Shown here: in pieces, positions 30,878 to 40,853 of the stretch | Numbering within the stretch: position 1 is the first letter of the stretch | Layout of the letters: every line of letters starts with the position of its first letter | Assembly (NCBI GenBank): GCA_027924645.1 | Contig: BSBN01000040.1 | Coordinates: 2,790,001 to 2,854,000, forward strand | Length of the DNA: 64,000 nucleotides | Source of the DNA: Cunninghamia lanceolata | Taxonomy: Eukaryota > Streptophyta > Pinopsida > Cupressales > Cupressaceae | Direction of reading: 5' to 3' | Program-made: the position numbers and the translations under genes | The notes under the pieces: generated by a model | Seen by the model: only the letters and a program-made list of their open reading frames with translations | Database searches by the model: none | What the model was told of the DNA's origin: nothing

Positions 30878-32164
30878 TGATGAGTGCCAAATTGCACTCA
30901 TGAAATACATCTTTTTGCCTCTCTTTTTCCTCTCTCAGTTCATCTTCCTAGTGTCTGCACCCAAATAAGTTAGCAAGATTGTTCTATTTTGTGATTAATT
31001 AAGATAGGTTACTTAAGATTAGAATTTTCTGATTAGGTGACTAATGTGGGTGGGATTGATGGAAAAATGCAGAACTTCTCTCTTTTTGAATCAACAGGTG
31101 TAGATACCAGGAACAGCGATTTTGTGCATCTCCGGAGATCGTCTTCAATGATCTCCGGAGACAATACCAAAGAACCATGACACCTGAAGTTTTGAAGATA
31201 TGGGGAATGCCTCTCCGGAGCTCTGCGAGAGTCTGGAGTATCTCTGAAGCTGCAGATAGGAACAACTATCTCTGGTGCCTCCTAAGAGCAGGGCATGTTT
31301 CCAAGCAAAGCTGCCGACCAGACACTCTCAGCAGTGATCTTAATACCCCTCACTTCACTCAAAGCATCACCTGAGTGGTGTAGGGTCAACTATTAGTTAA
31401 ACTGCTGAAGTTTTATCTTTTCAAAGATTTTGCATGAGTTACAAACTGAACTAATCCAATATCCTTATTTTCAGGGCTTTGATGCCCAAGTGTATTAAGA
31501 CTTAAACTTAGACTTCTGAGTGGACTTCTGTTCCACTCAAGTCTACATTTCTCACATGGTGATTTTTCATAAGTTAGACAGTTAAGTACAATAAAGAGAT
31601 GGTGTCATCTCATAGAAAGACTGGTAGATAAGTTCAGTGATATATCATCACTCATTTTTATATATACTCTCAGAAATAGTAGAAAATGACAATGATAAAA
31701 TTATTCTGACTCTCGGAGATCTCAGTTCTGTTATAGCCATATTTTCATGAATGCAGAAATGAATGAATTGGACTAAATTTAGTTGTGATCATCTTTTGTG
31801 CTGATTTCCTGCTATAGCCTTCATCCTCAAGGGTGTGGAGCAAGGGCCCACTCTCACCACTCAGGCAGGAGGCTAGTACCACTGTTTTATTGTTTCAGTT
31901 TTCTTTTATAAAAGTGTTTCCTATTTTAATAGATAGATGCATGTTATTGTTTCTTTGCTTTGAGTACATTTCCTATTTTATTCTATTTTGCAGCATTCAT
32001 TACATTTATTCAACAAGCAGATAAATTAATCTTTCTTTTAAAAATTAGGACTAGCTATAAACTGGTAATGATAGAATCCCTAGTTGCAGACAGCCATGGA
32101 CATAGCCCTAGTTCTTTGACATCTGAAACTAGATTAAATGATGAGGTACAGCGACACCTTGTCA
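30878..32164 (+). repeat. 3' LTR of Athila-like element (1287 bp)
   Basis: Same ends and landmarks as the 5' LTR, including the three CTCCGGAG palindromes. After 32164 the sequence switches to integrase of the older element. Confidence 0.93.
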
Positions 32165-32169
32165 CCTGC
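32165..32169 (+). repeat. 5 bp target-site duplication, right copy (CCTGC)
   Basis: Partner of TCTAC at 19712. Keeping one copy joins the two integrase halves in frame. Confidence 0.6.
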
Positions 32170-32644
32170 GATACTCTAGGCATACCGCACAACATACAAA
32201 AGAGCTACAAGTTCACACCATTTGAAATTGTACACGGGATGGATACAACTTTACCAATTAATTTTATAATCCCTAATCTATGCACTACATTTACTTTGCA
32301 GTTGAATGAGGAAGAGTCCATATCCCATATAATTGATGACCTAGAAAGATTGGATGAAAATAGACTAATTGTCGTATATAATCAAAACCTAGAAAGGAAG
32401 AGACAAAAAGCATGGCACGACAGAAATCTACGGTTGAAAACATTTAAAGAAGGAGACTTAGTATTACTCTACGATAAGAAATTTAAAAAATCAAGGGAAG
32501 CTTAAGGTGAGATGGCTAGGACCTTACTATATACATAAAATTACCAAGTCAGGAGTGCTAACACTTAAGTCAATGGATGGAAAAACCCTAACAGGGTATG
32601 TAAATGGAGCTCGCCTAAAACATTATCATCAACTGGTGGAGTAA
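32165..32644 (+). pseudogene. gypsy integrase of the old element, C-terminal half
   Basis: Picks up right after the catalytic-Glu region. A TAG at about 32177 replaces the Trp of the conserved LWAYRTT motif; then FTPFEIVHGMDTTLPINF-like sequence follows in another frame. The basic ERKRQKAWHDRN helix and GDLVLLYDKKF are the usual C-terminal features. A one-base loss near 32490 shifts to LGPYYIHKITKSG and ends with ARLKHYHQLVE and TAA. Together with 19068-19716 it makes up one interrupted integrase. Confidence 0.82.
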
Positions 32645-32916
32645 GCAAAAACTTATGAAATTTCATAACTTGTATTATATGTAACATTATAATAAATACA
32701 GAATACCGTTATATAGAAAGGGATGCGAAAAAAGTAACGGATAGAAAAGCCCAGGAAAAGATAAATGGAAATATGCATTAATACACAAAGATATCATTAC
32801 ACCTATATAGGCCTTGATCACTAAACACTCCACACTATTTGCATCTCAATCTATTTGTGAGCTAAGGACATACTATGTAAAAGAAATTAAACCCTAGCTA
32901 CAAACTGTGAAAAATG

Positions 32917-34086
32917 GTAACCCCCGTATTGGTAGACATTGTGGATAAACCAAGGCCAAAATATAAGAAATATTCGTACAAAGAAATGGAGGTAGACCAA
33001 GATGGGGGTTTTCTAGTGTTCTAGCAGAGGTAATCTATACAGAGGATGTGTGGAAGTACATCCACACACTGCTAACAAAAAATGATCATACAAAGTTTGA
33101 AAGACTCCGCAGAACACTCCTAACCTGATCAAGTGCACTAATTACCACAATATCAAGAGATGGAAAATAAGAAGCTGGACATATGGAAGGATTTTTTGAA
33201 CTTTTGCATGGATCATGGCTGGGTTAGAATAGTATTGAGCAAAATCCATGATGAGTTTACCTACTTAGACAAACCATATAGAATAACCAAGCAAGCTATT
33301 CAAGCGGTGACTGGAGTAAGTGCAATAGGGGAACTACCATCCAAAAAGGCAATAAAGAATGAGAAGGTTAAATAATTGATGGGAGCCTCATATAATGGTC
33401 GGAGCTTGAATGTGAAGGAGATCACAAACCCTGTGGTAAGATATGCAATGATGGGGATAACATATAAAATATACTATGCCAATTGAGAAGACTCCACCAC
33501 TAGCACAACAATCCATACCACTTATCAAATAGTCGTAGAAGGGAAGGACTTTGACCTATGTGAGTTGCTTCAAGAGAAATTGATGGAGAATCTGTAGAAA
33601 ACGAAGAACTCACAATATAATTTTTGGTATGGCACATTAATCATTTGCCTCATTTTATATTTCATGACCACACTCCCTAATTTTTTTGGAAAAGCATGGC
33701 AATCCAACATCTCTATAGCGGCATAAATAAACTATCACGTCAAACAATTTAAGGATAACCAGTCTTACACTACCGCATATTGGTGATTTTTCAAATCCCT
33801 GCAATAACAAATGTAGAATAGGGAAATAATTTCATACAACATGGTGAAAAAGTATATCCAGGACATAATATTCTTAGTGGATAAGGATTATACACTTATG
33901 GAGGTTGTTGAGCCAAGGACCTCATGGATACCAAGACTCCCTTATGAAATAACACAGGAAGAAATAGAGTCATATGCCCAAAACCTCCTAAAACATCTGA
34001 GGAATATTGTTAAATTATATAGGAATACCCAGGTCTTAAAAAATTATGGGACCAGATTGTTAGCACTTTTCTCTCTTGTTTTGTAG
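32917..34086 (+). pseudogene. Extra 3' ORF of the old gypsy element, broken
   Basis: Begins near MVTPVLVDIVDK, changes frame near 33015 (YTEDVWKYIHTLLTK), then reads 33160-33375 (LDIWKDFLNFCMDHGWVRI, YRITKQAIQAVTGVSAIGE). It continues through TAA 33373 and several TAG or TGA codons to 34086, including a hydrophobic stretch near 33630 (GTLIICLILYFMTTLP). It occupies the same place, after integrase, as the 3' ORF of the Athila-like element. The ITxxxIxxVTGxxxxGE block resembles ISxxxIISHISGLPxxGE there. No named domain recognised. Confidence 0.55.
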
Positions 34087-34089
34087 TTA

Positions 34090-35640
34090 CTTTAGCATTC
34101 TCCTTTATTAGCATCATTTTAAACTTTTTTTACTATGTGGAGACCCAAATTCTCATGAATGCATACTTTGCATCACACATAAGACTAATTTCACACTTGG
34201 ACATTTACATATGCTTGGTCCTATCTTTTTTTGTCATTTGAGAGGCCAACACTCTATGCTCCTATCCTCTCAATAAGAGCACACAAGTGTGCCTGAATTC
34301 AAAATCCACTTTTCTCACCTCTCTTCTCTCTCATTCACTTCCACAAAACCCTAAGTCACCTCCAATGGTCAAAAAGGGCCATCTACTTATAAAACAAGGT
34401 TAACTAGAAAGAATTTCAAGGAATGGACACTTAGGGCACACATTTGAACATTTAGGGCATCAAAGGAGCACCCACACATATGGGCAACAATAATAGGGCC
34501 TCCATTGCTAGACCACAATTGGTGTAATAGCTCACACTATGCACTTGGTGTTTATTTACACATATCTAGAGCCTATTTTCCATAAAACCATTGAGTTGGC
34601 CCAAGGATCTAACTGATATAGATCATTAAATGTGCCACAAAACTATTTTTGCCAAAAATAGACATTTCAAATTGTGTCTAGGTACAACTATAGGGGAATC
34701 TATCACAGGTTGTAGTTTTTTATCAAAAAGTTACAAAGGACATTGTCATGCTCATATGGGATACCAGTGTGCCAATCAAACACACATGTGATTATAGAGG
34801 ACACCGACACGTAATAGACAACACTACAACTAAAAAAGACACCAACACGATAGTCGAACACGAGTGCAGTTATATGGGACACTAACACACATAATAGACA
34901 CCATAATGTTTATATAGACACTATCGTGTTGAATAAGACATCATTGCTTGCACTCCAATCTCTAACAACACAAAACCAAAACATAAAGAATTGAACAAGT
35001 TTCTAGGAGTGTCATCTTTCTTCCTACTCTTCTCTAGTTGTTAATGTCCACATTAGTTGCTAAAATAAACAAGCCTTCTTTCCCCTTTCTCTTTTAATTT
35101 CATTTCTTAGTCAATCTCATCCTCCACTGTACTTCTTTACTTATAAATATAGAAAGTAATTTTATAATTTCATTAAGTTTTAGATCTAGATTGTAAAGGC
35201 AAACAAAACTAGTACTTACAATTAGACTAGGGTTCTATCTTTATTTTACATTTCGATGAAATCAACATTCTTACATAATTCTTCTTTTTAGCCAAAAATA
35301 AATAAAAAATAAAATAAAAACAAAAATAATGCCGAGAAAAAAATTGGCTCACTACCTCAAACCCTACCTCTTACCATAGGGATGACCTACAATGGCCTTC
35401 AACTAGCTATTTCTCCTTTAACATCTTCCTTTCTATATATATATTGTCTAGGTGTATGTATTCCTTTGTTTAGGAGTTGCATCTTTGTGTATTTTTATAG
35501 AAAAATCTTAAACTATGGATGCATTCTCCTTTATTTTAAACACCCTCACCACATTTGCATATAGGCTTATTGATAATGACCCTTCTTTCATAACCTATGG
35601 CAACATGATTCAACCCTCACACTCTTGACTATCTAGGGAT
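34090..35640. other. Spacer with degenerate GACACCAACAC minisatellite
   Basis: No gene seen. Between about 34738 and 34945 GACACYRACACG-like units recur every 30-40 bp with intervening TATAGAGG or TATATGGG. The first 100 bases may be the end of the old element, but no PPT-LTR junction is clear. Confidence 0.45.
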
Positions 35641-37425
35641 AATAACATGTCATCCCCTTCCACACTTACTGATTACTTCTCTCAAAAAGGATCTTATATT
35701 TTTATTGATGACTTATCTTTTGATGCCTTTAGTGAGTCTTTCAATAGTGAAAATGAGGTTTATATGCCTTATGATGACTATCTTTCTTGTAAACATCTCT
35801 TCCACCTTAATGCATATCATCCCATGCTTTTCTCCTACACATATTCCTTTAGTCAAGGAGATTCAATATAAATAAACATTGATCAAGAGGTCATCATAGA
35901 TGACTTTCTAAACATAACTTTGGATGAGCTACAACACAATCACCTAACTTGGACATCGTTGATTCTACCCATGCCTCTTCTACACATACCAAATCTTCCC
36001 CCTTACATCATTTTTCCTTGGTTCCTCCTAATGCGTCACATTCTCCTCTAACAACATGTTGGGAGATGTTGTCATTGATGTCAAAGCCATGAAGTCATAA
36101 GTAAGGTCATTGATGTCAAGGTAAAGCATGGCCCATTACAATAAGAAGTTTACCGTTATACATCCCCGTTGGAGAACAAAGCAAAATACATCCGTTACAT
36201 CTTACTGATGGATAAATTGTAGAATTGGTGATCGATTTGAAAATATGGGTATGTTTAAATTAAAGATTTAAAACATAATGTTGAAGTATGTGAAAGAGAA
36301 AAAAACACACTAGTTATATGGGTCGACCCATATCCTTTGGCACCTAAAGCAAAAGATTTAAATTTAATTTGAATTCCTCTTAAGTCTGGCCGACCTCATA
36401 AAGGTCTACATACAAGGTGGCTGACTTCTTCATAATCTGGATCGACTTCATTATATGACCGACCTCATGGATAAGATGCTCCATATTTATAGATATAAGT
36501 GGTGTGACTTAGAAGACAATAAAACATGTGATTTGGAAATAAAAGCAATGATTAAATATTGTAATGATATGTGATTTATAAGAGGAGCGATTAAAGAAGT
36601 AGTGTTACGAGCGTTGATTTGGAAAAGACTAATAAGGCGATTATAAAGGATAACAAAAGGGTGCGATCTGCATTAATAAAGCAACGATTTAATATTTTTA
36701 AGTGCAGCGACCACAGATATGAGCAGCAAGATTATATATACATAAGGAGCACTGATTAGTAAGCTAGAGATCATGCGATGATAAATGATAAGGTTATGTG
36801 GTGCAAAAAGAATACGATTTGTTTAAAGAGGTAGCAGTTTGTTTACAGGAGTAGCAATTATTATGAAGGACATCAATTAAGATATTGAAGAGTTATGATT
36901 TATTTTAGCAATTGTTATGAAGGCTTTGATTTAATTTAGAAGAGATATGAGTTTTTTAAGAGTTGTGTTCATTGGTAAAAGACATGTCATTCTTAAGGGA
37001 TGTTTCATTGGAGAGAGTATATATGGTGGAAGAATATGTGATTGGGAAGCAATAAATGCAATGATTATTATGAGAATAAGAGTAAATTGAAAAGAAAGAA
37101 AAGGGTAAAAATATAAAGTGTAATTCAGATTTATTTTGAGTTTATATACAACTCATGTATGAATGATAAATGTAAATATATATGACAAATATAAGTGAAG
37201 ATTAAGAGTAGAAATCTATGTGAGAATATTGGCATGATAATAATTAGTTTTTTGTGAAATGAATAAGTGCATGATTAGATCAGATTTATGAAAGAGAAGT
37301 GTGTATGATTTATAGCAGATTTGTGAAGGAGTGGAAGTATATGAGACTGAACCTGATTTAAAAAAAGAAAGACTTATATCATATAGAATTAGAGGTAGTG
37401 ATCAGATTTGTGATTGGATCAGAAT

Positions 37426-37590
37426 TGTGTTTGGATCATATTTAGAAGAAGGTTATTGTCTGGTTCATGATTAGATTTGGAAGAAGGTTATTGTATGGTT
37501 TGTGATTAGATTTAGAAGAAGGTTATTGTGTGGATAATGATTAGATTTGGAAGAAGGATATTGTGTGAGTTGTAATTAGATTTGTGAGAA
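37426..37590 (+). repeat. 35 bp minisatellite, about 4.5 units, inside the solo LTR
   Basis: Units start at 37461, 37496 and 37531, with partial units on both sides. Core: GATTAGATTTGGAAGAAGG followed by TTATTGT. Confidence 0.9.
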
Positions 37591-37635
37591 GAAGATCTTG
37601 TGAAGAAGCATACAATATTATCTATTGAAGGCTTA

Positions 37636-37773
37636 ATAGGTTGGAGCCTATCAAATAGAGGTTGAAGCCTCTTGTTGGGTTGGAGCTCAGTTTGTGTGGG
37701 GGTTGAAGCCTCCAATAGGTTGGAGCCTATAGTTTTGTCAAGTGGAGCTTAGAGTCTCTAGTAGGTTGGAGCC
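37636..37773 (+). repeat. Degenerate GGTTGGAGCCT minisatellite inside the solo LTR
   Basis: GGTTGGAGCCTAT and GGTTGAAGCCTC alternate about six times at roughly 20-30 bp spacing. Confidence 0.7.
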
Positions 37774-38259
37774 GTGGTTTTCTCTCGAAAGGGTTTCCAC
37801 ATAAATCATGTGTTCTCATTGTGTACTTAATTGCTAGATCTTGCATATGTGTAGTTGATGTAATTAATTGAGTTTGAAAAGTAAAAGATTGTTAGATACT
37901 GATTCACCCCCCTCTTAGTAGTTAGTATCACCATGTGCTCATCACAACATTTGAACTATTTCCTCCTTGTGCTTCACCTATATACTCTCCTTAATCCATC
38001 ACTGCATCTTCCAATCCACATATGACATTCGCTTACTTAAGAAATGGTGTGTGTGGATCAAAAAACAAAAGAGCTAGACATGTATAATTGAATAATTTAT
38101 CCACCCAACTATACCTAATAATTGTTATGACATCCTACATCCTAGCTCATCCTTCTCCTATAGGCATTGGGACATTATATTCTGACATGTATAATGGTAG
38201 AGAGGATCTTCTTTTCCATGTCAAGAAATTTTATACTAAGAAATGAATGTTTCTAAAAT

Positions 38260-39736
38260 TATAGGAAATTGTTTTTAAAATTATAAAATTGCAAGAAACA
38301 TATATTTCTAAAATTAAAAAAATAACTCAACTTAAAAAAAAACAAATATTTAAATTTATCCTTTTTAACTTGAGTTATTTTTTAAAATATTAGAAATTTC
38401 TTAAAACTTTAGAAACATTTAAATTTAATGTTTTTTCTTTAAAGAAAAATTAGAAACATTTATTTCCTATAATTCTATTAAAAAAATAAACTAGTATATT
38501 TATATTTAAAAAAATATATCTAAAGTATGTGGAGAGATATCTTCTTAGGTTTTCCATAACAATTTTTTGTGATTTTCTCCACTTTTTTTTCTTCAACCAT
38601 TTCTAATTTCTTTTTACTTTTTATTTGTATTTTTTCCAATTTTTTAATTTTTATTTTTTATTTTGTGATTTTCTCCACCATGCCTCTTGGCATAATTAAT
38701 TGGGCTGAGAGGCATAACTACAGTGGCAACAAGGTGTGAGCGTGCTAACAAAAACTATTAAAAAGCCCACTGAAAAAATAATAAAACTAAAACACAACCA
38801 ATCTATATTATAAAATAAAGTAAAATAAATCATAAGTAAATAAATTAAGTAGAAAATAATTCTTAAGTAAATAAAATACAATAAAATAAAATAAAATAAA
38901 TTATAAAAATAACTTTTAAGTAAATAAAAATTCCTCTTTGCTCTTCCCTAAAAATAAAGTACCAATATGGACCTCCCATATAAATATTATATATATGCAA
39001 CTTCTGATGTAAACATTGTTTTATATGCAACTTGTGATGTAAACATTGTAGAGCTGCCTATTTTTGTGGAGCAAAGGGTTCCATGGAACTCAAAAAAAAT
39101 TGCTATGCTTAAATCAGAATCTTTTCCTCCAAAATAGGAGCAGCTAATGTTTAGGATGTTATTTTTGAGCAGATGGGGTGGGGCTGAAACTTTCCCCCAC
39201 CAACTTAGGGAGTTAACTACTAGTTTTTTCATTCCTGCCACTTAATTTAGAGGAAATTTGGAAGAAATTTTTTAGCATAAATTATTTAGCATAAACTATT
39301 ATTAAAAAAAAATTCATGAGACCACTAGCTTCCATAAAATTAGGAGCTTAAAATTCTACAAAATTCATGCGACCAGGGCTGTAAAATGCTCCTAAAAAAT
39401 CTCAAGAGCCCGCTAAGATAATTTAGAAAGCCCCCTATCGATAAATATTAAAAATGATATGTAGTAAAAATTAAAGTAAAATTTTAAACAATTATTTCAA
39501 AAATATTACTCATTAATTTATTTATAAACTATAAACTATATCACTTATATCATATTTTTATTCATTGAACTACATAACTATTTACTATACTACATAATAA
39601 TTTCAATAAAAAATATTAAAAAAATTAATTAAATTTATAAAACTTTAATACTAATAAAATAAATAAACATATAAAATTAATACAATTACAAAAACAAAAA
39701 TAAAAAGTATAAAATGATTAAATTAATAAAAAAATT
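38260..39736. other. AT-rich, low-complexity region without a gene
   Basis: Repeated TTTAGAAACATT and AAAATAAA runs. At 38691-38745 the minus strand matches the sequence around 53240-53310 (GTTAnCACGCTCACACCTT), so a diverged copy of that LTR-like repeat lies here in the other orientation. At 38560-38620 the sequence is an inverted partner of the repeats at 39770 and 39910. Confidence 0.5.
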
Positions 39737-40012
39737 CAAAAGAACTATGGAACTAAAAAGAGAAAAAAATAAAAAAGGTTGAAGGAAAAAAGTGGAGAAA
39801 ATCACAAAAACAAACAAACAAACAAAAAAACTCAAAACTAGCATACCTATCTTTAGAAAATTAGAAAAATATATGTCAAAAGAACTATGGAACAAAAAAA
39901 CAGAAAATTAAAAAGGTTGAAGGAAAAAAAGGCGGAGAAAATCAGAAAAACCATTGAAATCCTAAAAAAAATATTAAAAATTAGCATACCTATCTTTAGA
40001 AAAATCTATGTA
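39737..40012 (+). repeat. 140 bp tandem repeat, two units
   Basis: Units start at 39737 and 39877 with CAAAAGAACTATGGAAC. Both contain GGTTGAAGGAAAAAA, GGAGAAAATCA and TAGCATACCTATCTTTAGAAAA. Confidence 0.85.
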
Positions 40013-40127
40013 AAATCTCAAGGGGCCTATTTTTTATTGCATTTGAGGCACCCCTGATTTAAATGAAATAGGCCAGAATGGTATGTGCATCTTGTACATA
40101 GATTTTTCTAAAGATAGGCAATACTAA
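39988..40127. repeat. Inverted repeat with ~24 bp arms
   Basis: CCTATCTTTAGAAAAATCTATGT near 39988 is perfectly complementary to ACATAGATTTTTCTAAAGATAGG near 40096, separated by about 85 bases. Confidence 0.85.
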
Positions 40128-40438
40128 TTTAAATTTATTTCATACAACTATTTAAAAAATAAACATTTTTTTTTTTAATTTTAAAATTTTCCTATAATTT
40201 TAGAAACATTTCAATTTAATATTTGATTTTTTTATACTCCATTTAAAAAAGCAAACTAATTTAAATTAACTTTTTGATTGTTTTTAATAATTATTATTTA
40301 ATTTTTGAGTGTTTATAATAATATTTTTAAAATTTTTTTAGGTGAGAATACATTCAACTCGGCAGGTCGGCGAGGGCAACAATATAGGAATTAATAATAA
40401 TTAGGTATAGAAAAGAAGTCCTCTAAACCCCAAATTCC

Positions 40439-40446
40439 TATATAAA
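40439..40446 (+). promoter_or_regulatory. TATA box of the lysine-rich gene
   Basis: TATATAAA lies in a short GC-richer island. It is followed about 25-50 bases later by a GA-rich stretch (GAGAGATGTTGGAGAGAGAAAGAGG), a common plant core-promoter and 5' UTR composition. The coding start is 408 bases downstream, implying a long 5' UTR of about 380 bases or an unseen leader intron. Confidence 0.55.
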
Positions 40447-40853
40447 CCATTTCGGGGGGTAAAGAGAGATGTTGGAGAGAGAAAGAGGGGGAGTTCTCTA
40501 AACCCATCCATAAATCTGCATCGCCCTCCAAGTTCAGGGCATCGGATCGTGTTTCGAACACGCGACCTGCGGAATTCGAGTAAATTCCCCATCTGGGCAT
40601 AAGCAGTAGCACGCTTTGCTTCATCTCTTGTTTCTCCCAAAACATAGAAACATGAACGATCCCGTCATCGAATCTACGTCTCTCTAAGTCAACCGTGCAT
40701 GCTTTTTGGTGAAATGTTTTAGCCTCTGTTAATTCTATTTTGATCAACTGGCCGAGCAGATTCACGCAATCCTGTGGTGAGAAGGAATTGAACAAGTAAA
40801 AAGCAATACCCATTTCACGAAATCAAATAAATACCAGCTATAGTTGAGATTCA

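Larger units (their letters stand above)
19717..32164 (+). mobile_element. Athila-like Ty3/gypsy element, 12.4 kb, full structure, inactivated
   Basis: Components in order: 5' LTR 19717-21006, PBS 21011, gag 21081-22901, protease, RT, RNase H and integrase 23229-26871, spacer with minisatellite, 3' ORF region 27897-30838, PPT about 30864-30876, 3' LTR 30878-32164. The LTRs start TGATGAGTGCC and end TTGTCA. In the first ~255 bases I count about six substitutions and a few small indels, so insertion is not very recent. The RT signature (ATKKDYFPLPFIDQVL, FLDGFSGY, YMDDF) and the extra 3' ORF fit the Athila lineage. Multiple stops and at least two pol frameshifts abolish coding capacity. Confidence 0.92.
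18010..34086 (+). mobile_element. Old Ty3/gypsy element, internally deleted and split by the Athila-like element
   Basis: Left part: PBS-like site 18010, gag 18286-19060, integrase N-terminal half 19068-19716. Right part: integrase C-terminal half 32165-32644, then a 3' ORF 32917-34086. Protease, RT and RNase H are missing between gag and integrase, so a deletion of probably more than 2 kb joins them near 19060. The 12.4 kb insert sits in the integrase core, and removing it with one 5 bp target copy restores the conserved integrase reading frame. LTRs were not identified. Confidence 0.75.
36057..37944 (+). mobile_element. Solo-LTR-like insertion, 1888 bp, TSD CAACA
   Basis: Begins TGTTGGGAGATG and ends GTGCTCATCA, giving TG...CA ends. 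It is flanked by perfect 5 bp direct repeats CAACA at 36052-36056 and 37945-37949. There is no coding sequence. The 3' third has GGGTTTCCACATAAATCATGTG and GATTCACCCCCCTC, signatures shared on the minus strand with 61970-62290. It is probably a long copia-type LTR left after recombination. Confidence 0.75.
35647..38250 (+). pseudogene. Retroelement gag-like ORF fragment split by an LTR insertion
   Basis: Left part (from MSSPSTLTDYF at 35647) is acidic and aromatic (FIDDLSFDAFSESF, YMPYDDYLSC), has a TAA at 35869, and runs to 36056. The right part resumes at 37945. Joining across one CAACA copy keeps a single reading frame rich in Ser and Pro. It ends near 38245 with GTLYSDMYNGREDLLFHV, reminiscent of the start of a gypsy capsid. 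Identification as gag is tentative. Confidence 0.4.

Noticed and set aside
40530..40590. A tRNA-like T-arm (CGTGTTCGAAACACG) on the minus strand.
   Set aside because: Only the T-loop pattern fits; no acceptor stem, D-arm or anticodon arm could be placed around it.
40391..40813. A 140-codon minus-strand open frame directly upstream of the lysine-rich gene.
   Set aside because: It overlaps the likely TATA box, GA-rich leader and 5' UTR of the plus-strand gene, shows no known motif, and its start lies only 40 bases from the plus-strand ATG. GC-richer leader sequence easily leaves chance open frames. A divergent gene is not excluded.
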